DNA of 13,921 nt from assembly GCA_003132865.1 (NCBI GenBank), contig PKYZ01000252.1, positions 20,880 through 34,800 of the forward strand. Direction: 5' to 3'. The notes beneath the pieces are model-generated. The model did no database searches. It was not told the origin of the DNA and saw only the letters and a list, made by a program, of their open reading frames with translations. The stretch comes from Bryobacterales bacterium. Lineage in GTDB: Bacteria; Acidobacteriota; Terriglobia; Bryobacterales; Bryobacteraceae. Both the position numbers and the translations under genes were made by a program. Below are positions 7,620 to 13,252 of the stretch, piece after piece (the first letter of the stretch is position 1; every line of letters starts with the position of its first letter).

Positions 7620-8504
7620 ATGCTTGTGGGATGCATGACGCAAACTCCGGACAGCGGCATGGGCGCCGTGCCCCCGGCTATTCAGGCCCGGAATGGCCTG
7701 TGTCAACTGCCGGTCTTCCGGCCGGTGGCTTTGAAAATGTTGAACCTCCTCGCAAATGAGGAGGCGGAGGTGCGGGGAATCGCGGGCCTGCTACGGTCCG
7801 ATCCGGCGCTTAGCGCGGAGGTGCTGGCGGTCGCCAACTCGGCGTTTTACGGCGCGCCGCGCTACATCGACAATCTGACGCGTGCGATTCTAGTGCTGGG
7901 CTTCGAGCGAACCAGATCCTTGACGCTGACCGTGGCTCTGAGGTCCTTCACGCGCCATCCGGCGAACGCCAAAGTCATGCAAGCTTGCTGGCAGCACAGC
8001 ATGGCGGCGGCTCTCCTGGCCGAGGAATTGGCGCCGCTATACGAGATCGCCAAAGACCGCGCGTACACGGCCGGTTTGATACACGATGTGGGACGGCTGG
8101 GATTGTTAACGGCCTATGGCGAGCGGTATGCGCCGGTGTTCGCAACCCGGCACAACACCGTGGCCGACTGCCTGGAATCCGAGCGCCGCCTGTTCGAGAT
8201 GGACCACTGCCAGGCCGGCTTGTTGCTCACTCAGCGGTGGGGCTTTCCGTCCGAGTATTCGCGGGTGGCGGGCTGCCATCATGGCGAAATGCCCGCGGCG
8301 AAGCAAGACCTGGTATCGCTCACGCACACCGCCTGCCTTCTCGCCGACGCCCTGGGCTTCCCGGCCATGGCCCTCGCGCAAGCGCCCTCCGCCGCCGCGA
8401 TCGTCTCGCAATTGCCGGCCAATCCTTGGAATCCTTATACGTTCCAGGAAGAGCAATTGAAAAACCGGATCGCCAACCAGATCGCGAGTGTGGAGTTGAC
8501 ATGA
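7620..8504 (+). CDS. HDOD-domain signalling protein
   Basis: 294 residues. A single HDOD domain fills about residues 25-225: LCQLPVFRPVALKMLNLLAN, LLRSDPALSAEVLAVANSAF (57-76), then TRAILVLGFERTRSL. Conserved histidines and aspartates of the HD superfamily are partly retained: H126, H155-D156 (LIHDVGRLGLL), H196, H220-H221. HDOD proteins are regulatory relatives of HD phosphohydrolases and usually lack full catalytic sets; they act in motility, stress or c-di-GMP-linked pathways. There is no signal peptide or membrane helix. Alternative starts are ATG at 7635 and ATG at 7659; none has a strong Shine-Dalgarno. A TATACT at 7584-7589 could be its -10 but no -35 is evident. It is divergent from the phosphatidyltransferase gene. 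Confidence 0.85.
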   Translation: MLVGCMTQTPDSGMGAVPPAIQARNGLCQLPVFRPVALKMLNLLANEEAEVRGIAGLLRSDPALSAEVLAVANSAFYGAPRYIDNLTRAILVLGFERTRSLTLTVALRSFTRHPANAKVMQACWQHSMAAALLAEELAPLYEIAKDRAYTAGLIHDVGRLGLLTAYGERYAPVFATRHNTVADCLESERRLFEMDHCQAGLLLTQRWGFPSEYSRVAGCHHGEMPAAKQDLVSLTHTACLLADALGFPAMALAQAPSAAAIVSQLPANPWNPYTFQEEQLKNRIANQIASVELT

Positions 8505-9017
8505 GCCGGTGGGGCACTGAGGCTTGGGCCTGCTCACGGGGCGAACTGCCCGATTGCTTGCGTGTGCGAAGGGAGTTTAGCGACAGCGAATCGGCTTTCT
8601 AAACCCTTCGGCGTTCATCGCCGTGCGTGGCCTGCACGCGCGGTCACACTGAGAGGTACTTAAGAGCAACGATGAGAGCCCGAGCCTGTTTGGCTTCAAG
8701 TCAACTGCTGTGTCGATCGCCAGCGTGCCGGGCGCTACGGCACGTCCTTCGTATTCGATCTCTTTGGCGAGATTGAGCGTGTGTAGGGAACGGCTAAACG
8801 AGCAAACTTCTCCGGCAGTCCGATCGCTTCGGTCCAGCCGTTGAAAGCGTCCGCGGTGTGCTCACCAGTAATCCGTACGCACCCGTACTCTTTCCCCGAT
8901 TCGAGCGATTTTGGGCCCGTCTGGCAGTCGCGGGGGCCTTAGGTTAGCGTTAGCGCTTATGTTAATTGGGGTCCGCCCCACCCAGCACCCGAATCCGCGT
9001 CGCTTCCAGGCAACCCA
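8505..9017. other. Stretch without a convincing gene; possible coding remnants
   Basis: About 510 bases between the HDOD gene and the response regulator. It holds the 8567-8610 inverted repeat and otherwise no intact gene. On the minus strand an open frame with no ATG, GTG or TTG runs 8938-8735 and reads protein-like (GEHTADAFNGWTEAIGLPE, then KFARLAVPYTRS). Below it, in another minus-strand frame, comes NLAKEIEYEGRAVAPGT and AIDTAVDLK. The two could be pieces of one gene broken by an indel near 8770-8800, but I do not recognise a family and cannot exclude chance. Confidence 0.3.
8567..8610. repeat. Long inverted repeat downstream of the HDOD gene
   Basis: CGAAGGGAGTTTAG (8567-8580) pairs with CTAAACCCTTCG (8599-8610): twelve base pairs interrupted by one bulged A, with an 18-base loop. 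It begins 62 bases after the HDOD stop. There is no T-run after it on either strand, so it is not a standard terminator; it may stabilise the 3' end of the HDOD transcript or be a protein site. Confidence 0.6.
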
Positions 9018-9722
9018 TCACGCCGCGGACGTGGCGTTGGAAGCGCGCGGCTCGAAGGTGTAGCCGAATCCCCGCACCGAATGAATCAGCCCCGGATTGG
9101 TCGGGTCGGTCTCGATCTTCTGCCGCAACCGGAGGACATAAACGTCCACGGCGCGGTCGGTGATGGCGCGATCCTGGCCCCAGACGGCGTTCAGCAATTG
9201 CTCGCGGCTGAAGACCACCCCCGGACGGCTCATCAGGAATTCGAGCAGACGGAACTCCGTGGCGGTTAGGTTGAGCGGCGTCCCATTGAGGCGCGCCTGG
9301 CAACTGCTGCGGTCCAGTTGCACCCCGCCTGCGTCCAACACGCGCGCCGGGGCAGCCTGGTTGCGAAACTGCAGCTTGATGCGGGCGATCAGCTCACGCA
9401 CGAAGAAGGGCTTCACCACGTAGTCGTTAGCGCCCAATTCCAGACCCACGATACGGTCCGTTTCCGACGCCCGCGCGGTCAGGAAGATGATGGGGGTGCT
9501 CAGCAGGTCCGGGTCTTTGCGCACCGCTTTGCAAATCTCCAGGCCATCGTAGTCCGGCAACATGATATCCAGCAGGATCAGATCGGGCCGGACTTGGCGG
9601 CAGAGATCCAGCGCGCCTTTGCCGGTTTGGGACCCGGTCAGCATGAATCCTTCCTTCTCGAGGTTGTACTTCAATAGGGCAAACAGATCGGTGTCGTCTT
9701 CAATCAGAAGGATCTTCCTCAT
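9018..9722 (-). CDS. OmpR/PhoB-family response regulator
   Basis: 234 residues, full length for the family. Receiver domain about 1-120: acidic pair D9-D10, phosphoacceptor D52 in LILLDIMLP, switch T82 (IIFLTAR), aromatic Y101 and K104 (NDYVVKPF). Winged-helix DNA-binding domain about 130-228: LNLTATEFRLLEFLMSRPG, FSREQLLNAVWG, then RAVDVYVLRLRQKIE and SVRGFGYTF. All residues for phosphorylation and DNA binding are in place. It most resembles PhoB-type regulators but the gene name cannot be assigned, and no histidine kinase lies on either side, so its partner is elsewhere. Upstream, TGACGT occurs twice (9743-9748 and 9783-9788), with an ATGGT-T-ACCAT palindrome at 9773-9783. These are possible regulator sites. 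No good Shine-Dalgarno is seen. Confidence 0.92.
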   Translation of the reverse strand: MRKILLIEDDTDLFALLKYNLEKEGFMLTGSQTGKGALDLCRQVRPDLILLDIMLPDYDGLEICKAVRKDPDLLSTPIIFLTARASETDRIVGLELGANDYVVKPFFVRELIARIKLQFRNQAAPARVLDAGGVQLDRSSCQARLNGTPLNLTATEFRLLEFLMSRPGVVFSREQLLNAVWGQDRAITDRAVDVYVLRLRQKIETDPTNPGLIHSVRGFGYTFEPRASNATSAA

Positions 9723-9772
9723 TGGGGGCAGCCGCCTTTCCGATGACGTCCACCCTAGAGCGTAAACAACAA

Positions 9773-9783
9773 ATGGTTACCAT
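9773..9783. promoter_or_regulatory. Short palindrome upstream of the response regulator
   Basis: ATGGT-T-ACCAT is a perfect 5-bp inverted repeat around a single base, 50 bases before the response-regulator start, with a TGACGT hexamer next to it and another 35 bases closer to the gene. The position suits an operator, but the arms are short and no family consensus is matched. Confidence 0.3.
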
Positions 9784-9961
9784 GACGTTACGGGAATGTG
9801 AACTGGGGATTAAGTTCTCGGTGGGGCAGACCTCTGGGTAGCTAGTTCGGCGAGATCGGCGCTTTCGGGGTGAGGATTCTGGAGCGATTGATGGAGCCGA
9901 GCGCGGCGGCGACGATCAAGTTCGCCGCGAAGACCGTCAGAAGCGTTCGGGATGAAGGTGT

Positions 9962-10139
9962 TCACAGGCGCCCCTCGTCAACCAGTTCCATGATGGAGAG
10001 TTCGCCGAGCGCCGGACCCTCGCGCAACTCCCGAGTGGCGATTGCCGCAATCGACAAACTCATCCACCGACTGGAACGCCCCGGCGCGGATGGCCTCTTC
10101 GATAGCTCGTTCCTGATCGGGTTGCAGCGTGATCGTCAT
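9962..10139 (-). pseudogene. Frameshifted ParD/ribbon-helix-helix-type antitoxin gene
   Basis: From ATG 10139 the minus strand reads MTITLQPDQERAIEEAIRAG and then AFQSVDEFVD, the start of a ParD-like antitoxin: a beta strand, then helices of a ribbon-helix-helix DNA-binding domain. After that the frame goes to GNRHSG and runs on to a premature-looking stop. The next frame continues sensibly as AAIATRELREGPALGELS then IMELVDEGRL and TGA at 9964-9962. Removing one T near 10069 joins the two into a 58-residue protein of ordinary length for such antitoxins. The 178-base span (3n+1) agrees with a one-base insertion. No ParE-like toxin follows downstream on the minus strand. As it stands, only the N-terminal DNA-binding half could be made. 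Confidence 0.6.
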
Positions 10140-10244
10140 GTTGTCTCTTTCAAACGGGAAGTTCCCACCCTACCGCGCGCGGGTGCCCGGGTCAATCCGA
10201 TACTTTATGATAGCGTCCCGGCTTGCCGTCGCACCCTGATCGTT

Positions 10245-10279
10245 GATAGGCGGTACCAAAAGTGGTACGGTAGCCTATC
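10245..10279. promoter_or_regulatory. Imperfect palindrome, probable operator of the higBA-type locus
   Basis: Inner arms CGGTACCA (10251-10258) and TGGTACGG (10263-10270) match at seven of eight pairs around AAAG. Outer arms GATAGGC (10245-10251) and GCCTATC (10273-10279) are perfect over seven bases. It lies immediately before the toxin remnant. Antitoxins of this class autorepress by binding such palindromes. A TTGATA (10243-10248, one mismatch to the -35 consensus) overlaps the left arm. Confidence 0.5.
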
Positions 10280-10604
10280 CGTCTTATCTCTACCGCCTCG
10301 TCAGTGGCAAGAAGCCAGTGCATGATGGTTGACGGAGCTTGAGCAGAGGACCGGAAGGCGAATCGGCGAAGACATCAAGGACGTGGTGTTCTCATGGCCA
10401 ATCGGCATGCCGCTCGTTCGTCCGCTGGGCCGCGAGTTGTGGGCGGTGCGGAGCAGTTTGCCACGCGGCCGGATTGCGCGGGTTCTCTTCTGTGTGGAAC
10501 AGGGACGCATGATGCTGCTGCACGGCTTCATCAAGAAGACCCAGAAGACTCCGCAACCCGATATCGACTTGGCGCTGAAACGGAAAAAAGGAGGAGGCGC
10601 ATGA
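10270..10604 (+). pseudogene. Frameshifted HigB/RelE-type toxin gene
   Basis: The upstream frame reads VAYPSYLYRLVSGKKPVH from 10270 and then runs into TGA at 10318-10326. From the TGG at 10326 a second frame continues WLTELEQRTGRRIGEDIKDV, then FSWPIGMPLVRPLGRELW, VRSSLPRGRIARVLFCVEQG and HGFIKKTQKTP to TGA 10602-10604. Joined, they form a HigB-like (Gp49/RelE-superfamily) toxin of about 110 residues, with the usual SGKKPVHEWL opening, where one base has been lost after CAT-GA. The upstream frame also lacks an ATG, GTG or TTG. A shortened 91-residue product from TTG 10329 is possible, but it lacks the first strand and helix of the fold. The toxin stop overlaps the antitoxin start by four bases (ATGA), the standard higBA order. 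Confidence 0.65.
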
Positions 10605-10880
10605 AAAAGAAAAACATCGGATCGTCCTTCGATGGCTGGCTCCGCGAGGAGGGCATCTACGAGGAAGTCACAGCGACCGCCATCAAGCGCGTTCTCGCCC
10701 GGCAGGCGGAGGCCGCAATGAAGGAGAAGAACTTTTCGAAGGCGGAGATGGCGCGGAGGATGCGCACCAGCCGCTGCGCTGGATCGCCTGCTTGATCCCG
10801 AGCATGATGCGGTCACGTTAAGCACGCTGCGAAAAGCGGCCGCGGCAGTGGGACGGGAGCTTCGGCTAGAGCTTCGATAA
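10601..10880 (+). pseudogene. Frameshifted HigA-type antitoxin gene (XRE HTH)
   Basis: Starts at ATG 10601 after a strong Shine-Dalgarno (AGGAGG around 10589-10597). It reads MKKKNIGSSFDGWLREEGIY, then VTATAIKRVLARQAEAAMKE, and enters the helix-turn-helix, FSKAEMARRMRTSR. At about 10773-10779 the frame breaks and ends early as CAGSPA. The frame one base on continues LDRLLDPEHDAVTLSTLRKA, then AVGRELRLELR to TAA 10878-10880, the proper end of the HTH. A two-base loss (or one-base gain) in CGC-TGC-G explains it. The break falls in the recognition helix, so the product would not bind DNA properly. Toxin and antitoxin are both damaged. Confidence 0.7.
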
Positions 10881-10882
10881 AA

Positions 10883-10903
10883 GGCTGGCCAGGCTGGCCA
10901 GCC
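10883..10903. repeat. GC-rich hairpin after the higA remnant
   Basis: GGCTGGCCA (10883-10891) pairs perfectly with TGGCCAGCC (10895-10903) around GGC. The second copy of GGCTGGCCA also forms a 12-bp palindrome, GGCTGGCCAGCC (10892-10903). On the plus strand no T-run follows; on the minus strand the hairpin is followed by TTTT. It may end transcription from the right, or simply be a stable 3' structure for the TA transcript. Confidence 0.5.
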
Positions 10904-10930
10904 AGGTGATCCGAAGGCGTGTTTTGGGCG

Positions 10931-10936
10931 TATAAT
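10931..10936 (+). promoter_or_regulatory. Candidate -10 element upstream of the beta-repeat gene
   Basis: A perfect TATAAT lies six bases before an ATG at 10943 and 52 bases before the ATG at 10989. No good -35 is found 16-18 bases upstream, so the promoter may be weak, depend on an activator, or be chance. Confidence 0.45.
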
Positions 10937-10942
10937 CGGCTC

Positions 10943-10999
10943 ATGCCTGGTGCTGCTATTACCAAATCCCTGACTGAGCCAACGGGCTATGCAGCCTAA
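10943..10999 (+). CDS. Possible 18-residue leader ORF
   Basis: ATG at 10943, six bases after TATAAT, opens MPGAAITKSLTEPTGYAA and stops with TAA at 10997-10999. It overlaps the start codon of the following secreted protein gene (10989), so ribosomes finishing it could re-initiate there. The placement relative to the -10 is the same as for padR, which is why I mention it. The peptide has no recognisable motif, and a frame this short can easily be chance. Confidence 0.25.
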   Translation: MPGAAITKSLTEPTGYAA

Positions 11000-11441
11000 A
11001 TCCCTGATGCGCAGAACGGCTGGGATTCTTTGCATTGCGATTGTTTCCTGCCTTGGACAGGCACGAGCCACGAGCGAAGCAGAGTTTTTCGACTCCAAGG
11101 GTACGGCAGTGGCTTATTTTGACTACGATGACGCCGATCGCACGTTTTATCTGTGGTCCGAAGGGGAGCCAGTTGCATATATGGACGAGGACAGCTTGTA
11201 TGGATTTAATGGGAAACACCTAGGCTGGCTTCAAAATGGAGTAATCTACGAACACGAGGGTAACGTTGTGGCGGCGACGGCGGCGCGATTTAAAGACCCA
11301 GTCCAGCCGCCGCCCCCCAAGGGGCCCAAACAATACAAACCCTACAAGGACTATAAGGAGTACAGGCCATACAAACCTCCCTTTAGCACCACTTGGTCAG
11401 AGATGACAGCCCGCTCATTCTTTCTTCAAGGAAGGAAGTAA
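10989..11441 (+). CDS. Secreted beta-repeat protein (4-fold beta flower-like)
   Basis: 150 residues. Residues 1-27 are a signal peptide (MQPKSLMRRTAG, hydrophobic ILCIAIVSCLG, then QARA as the likely cleavage site). The body (about 30-98) has short, similar strands: FFDSKGTAVAYFD, FYLWSEGEPVAYMDED, SLYGFNGKHLGWLQNG, VIYEHEGNVVAAT. This alternation of a loop with G/N and a strand ending in an aromatic or acidic residue recalls the 4-fold beta flower domain, whose function is unknown to me. The tail (about 103-130) is rich in Pro, Lys and Tyr with a repeated K-P-Y-K-x-Y pattern, possibly a wall- or surface-binding linker. ATG at 11007 is an alternative start. Location should be periplasmic or outside. 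Confidence 0.7.
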   Translation: MQPKSLMRRTAGILCIAIVSCLGQARATSEAEFFDSKGTAVAYFDYDDADRTFYLWSEGEPVAYMDEDSLYGFNGKHLGWLQNGVIYEHEGNVVAATAARFKDPVQPPPPKGPKQYKPYKDYKEYRPYKPPFSTTWSEMTARSFFLQGRK

Positions 11442-11491
11442 AGTCCGGCGGTGTTGGCGAGGTGGAAATCCGGCGCACTTATCGCCAAGAG

Positions 11492-12309
11492 TTATTCCTG
11501 GATAGACAGGCTGTATCTATCTGAAGCCTGCACCGCCCGTTTGACCGGCAGGCCGGGCGCATGTTTCTGGACCAGCGCTTTGATCTTATCGACATCAGCT
11601 CGACAGCCAGCGATTATCGCGGTAAGGGCGCTGGGTGGAAGCGCGAGAAAGTCGTTATTCGTGATCGGCAGGAACTGAGGCGTTACGTCATCGGCCTGGC
11701 CGTCGCGCGCCAAGATTCGGTATCCGTCCTCGTTACGCCAGTCAGGGGACTTGGTTACGAGAATCTGGAAGGCGTCCTTAGGAGTAAACGTGAGGATATC
11801 CAACACTGGTAGCGCGTCGCCGTACTCCACTTGAAATGCGTTTCCGATCACTGCCTGACCGGCGTCGAACTCCAGACAAATGCCTTGGTGGTTGTTGGAG
11901 TAGTGCGACCACATCAGCGGTCTGTCGGGATGGGGCGTGAGGCAGTAGATCCGCACCGCTCGACAACCATGTTCCGGATAGACTCCCTAAATTCCGTTTG
12001 GGGCATCTCCGTGAAGAGGTGACTGCTTGCTCGCAACACCGTCTCGTAAGAACGCTGTTCGGCCGCAGTAAGGCTTGGGTTTGGGAATTGCCGGAAGATC
12101 TCAATGCAACTCGCTATATAGGCAGGATCGGTTACCCGCGCCGTGTCAAGGCATGGATAGCAATCCCACGGATCGTTGAAATGCTGGGGATTTGAAACGT
12201 GGACGTGATGATTAATGAGTGTGTCCCTCAGGTATCCTGGATCAAACGTTTCGTAGTGATACAGCTTCTGAATTCCCGATTCCGCAGCCCTGACGGCCAT
12301 AGAGGGCAT
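11492..12309 (-). pseudogene. DUF2971 family gene split by a frameshift
   Basis: Two minus-strand frames together make one DUF2971 protein. The first (from ATG 12309, or 12300) reads GIQKLYHYETFDPGYLRDT and VSNPQHFNDPWDCYPCLD, up to ESIRNMVVE near 11962. The second, from about 11956, continues RIYCLTPHPDRPLMWSHYSN, then QGICLEFDAGQAV, to TAG at 11492. In the family, an N-terminal LYHY/FNDP-type half is followed by a C-L-T ... MWSHY-x-x-x-H-x-G-x-C-L-E-F half; the break falls between them. Loss of one base in GAG-CG-GTG would explain it. Joined length is about 270 residues, usual for the family. The function of DUF2971 is not known to me. The frames are otherwise clean, so damage is recent or a sequencing error. 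Confidence 0.7.
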
Positions 12310-12505
12310 CGTCGCATAATCGCAGGCACTGCGCAACCACAACCAAAGTAGGTATGATTACGTCGATCAGTTCCGCGGTTACCGACTGAGTGCCCGGATC
12401 AGTTGCGGTGGTCGCAGCCTCGCTGTCTCGTAGAGCCGACTGCTACCTCCTGCCCCGTCGCCCCTGCAGCGTTTCATAAATAAAAGGAGTACGTCACTTG
12501 ACGGC

Positions 12506-12769
12506 TCACACGCTAAATTCGTGGATTCGGCAAATGTCTCGGAGATCGCCCAGCTCTAACGTTTGGTGATGATGTTCTTCTGGTCTGGGCAACGGCCTCG
12601 CTTTGCGGTCAACGACTAGGTACGTGCAGTTTTGAAAGGCAAATGCGTCTGTTGTCGTATAGGCGAAACGGTACTCATTTTTATTCCAAATAGCTGGACA
12701 GGTTCTCCCGAAACTCCCGAATTCCGACTCTGGTAGGCTGCATTGGGTGTCACCTCGATTTGTGTACAC
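12506..12769 (-). CDS. Possible small orphan gene of unknown function
   Basis: 87 residues from a GTG at 12769 to TGA at 12506. The translation looks protein-like: SEFGSFGRTCPAIWNKNEYR, then FAYTTTDAFAFQNCTYLVVD and ELGDLRDICRIHEFSV. It is richer in Asn, Thr, Tyr and Phe than neighbouring genes, and the DNA here is visibly less GC-rich, as expected for an acquired segment. The same frame stays open further upstream to 13531, but that part is the reverse shadow of DUF423 and the DUF4287 gene. No ATG, no clear Shine-Dalgarno and no family recognised. It may also be the 3' remnant of a larger gene. Confidence 0.35.
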   Translation of the reverse strand: MYTNRGDTQCSLPESEFGSFGRTCPAIWNKNEYRFAYTTTDAFAFQNCTYLVVDRKARPLPRPEEHHHQTLELGDLRDICRIHEFSV

Positions 12770-12816
12770 TATGATACCACACGCGGAAGGGTGGTTAAGA
12801 CAGGAGACAGGGGACG

Positions 12817-13185
12817 TCAGCGGCGGAGTAGGCGGAATGCCAGCAGGAACCAGGCGGCGATAAAGGAGAGCCCGCCAATCGGCGTGATTGCGCCGAACGT
12901 CCGGATGCCAGTCAATGCCAGGACATAGAGGCTGCCGCTGAAAATCAGGATGCCGGTCAGCAGCAGGCCGCACACCCAGGTCGTCGCCGATTCGGAAATC
13001 GCGCCGGCCCGGGTGAACAGCGGCACGATCAGGATACCGAGTGCGTGAATGAATTGATAGAAGACCGCTTTTTCGTAGATGCCCATGGAGTAGGCATCCA
13101 GACGTCCGCGCAGGCCGTGCGCGCCGAATGCTCCCAAGATCACCGCCAGGCCCAACAGGATCGCGCCGAGTCCGCTCCAGTTCAT
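12817..13185 (-). CDS. DUF423 family inner-membrane protein (YgdD-like)
   Basis: 122 residues from ATG 13185 (MNWSGLGAILLGLAVILGAF). Four hydrophobic helices fill the protein: about 5-22, 44-60, 70-92 and 95-118. GAFGAHGL near residue 20 and the following YEKAVFYQFIHALGIL are the family signature. DUF423 proteins are small inner-membrane proteins of unknown function, widespread in bacteria. The frame is open back to 13224, but the added 13 residues (MSSAGRKTLQLFC) are not family-like and would overlap the divergent promoter. TACAAT (13199-13194 on the minus strand) sits eight bases before the ATG, so this message is probably nearly leaderless as well. It is divergent from the DUF4287 gene with a 67-base shared intergenic region. 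Confidence 0.9.
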   Translation of the reverse strand: MNWSGLGAILLGLAVILGAFGAHGLRGRLDAYSMGIYEKAVFYQFIHALGILIVPLFTRAGAISESATTWVCGLLLTGILIFSGSLYVLALTGIRTFGAITPIGGLSFIAAWFLLAFRLLRR

Positions 13186-13193
13186 GCAAAACA

Positions 13194-13199
13194 ATTGTA
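13194..13199 (-). promoter_or_regulatory. Candidate -10 of the DUF423 gene
   Basis: TACAAT on the minus strand (five of six consensus) ends eight bases before the ATG at 13185. The -35 region overlaps that of the divergent promoter and is a poor match, so the element is judged on its -10 and position. Confidence 0.4.
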
Positions 13200-13217
13200 A
13201 CGTTTTGCGGCCGGCGC

Positions 13218-13245
13218 TTGACACATAAGAGATCGTTTATATAAT
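13218..13245 (+). promoter_or_regulatory. Consensus sigma-70 promoter of the DUF4287/DUF5655 gene
   Basis: TTGACA (13218-13223), 16 bases, TATAAT (13240-13245), then seven bases to ATG at 13253. Both hexamers are perfect. The expected start of transcription is within a base of the ATG, so the message should be leaderless. The design (both hexamers perfect, 16-base spacer) is the same as at padR. Confidence 0.85.
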
Positions 13246-13252
13246 TCTGAAC

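Noticed and set aside
8967..8980. TGGGG-TCCG-CCCCA hairpin downstream of the response regulator on the minus strand.
   Set aside because: Five-pair stem with no U-tract; too weak for a terminator call.
9723..9961. Search for a ParE-like toxin after the parD-like remnant (minus-strand frames such as FAANLIVAAALGSINRSRIL).
   Set aside because: No ParE/RelE motif is visible; the frames are short and unrecognised.
9870..10325. 151-residue plus-strand open frame.
   Set aside because: It is antisense to the parD-like remnant and covers the operator region; composition and lack of motifs mark it as a shadow.
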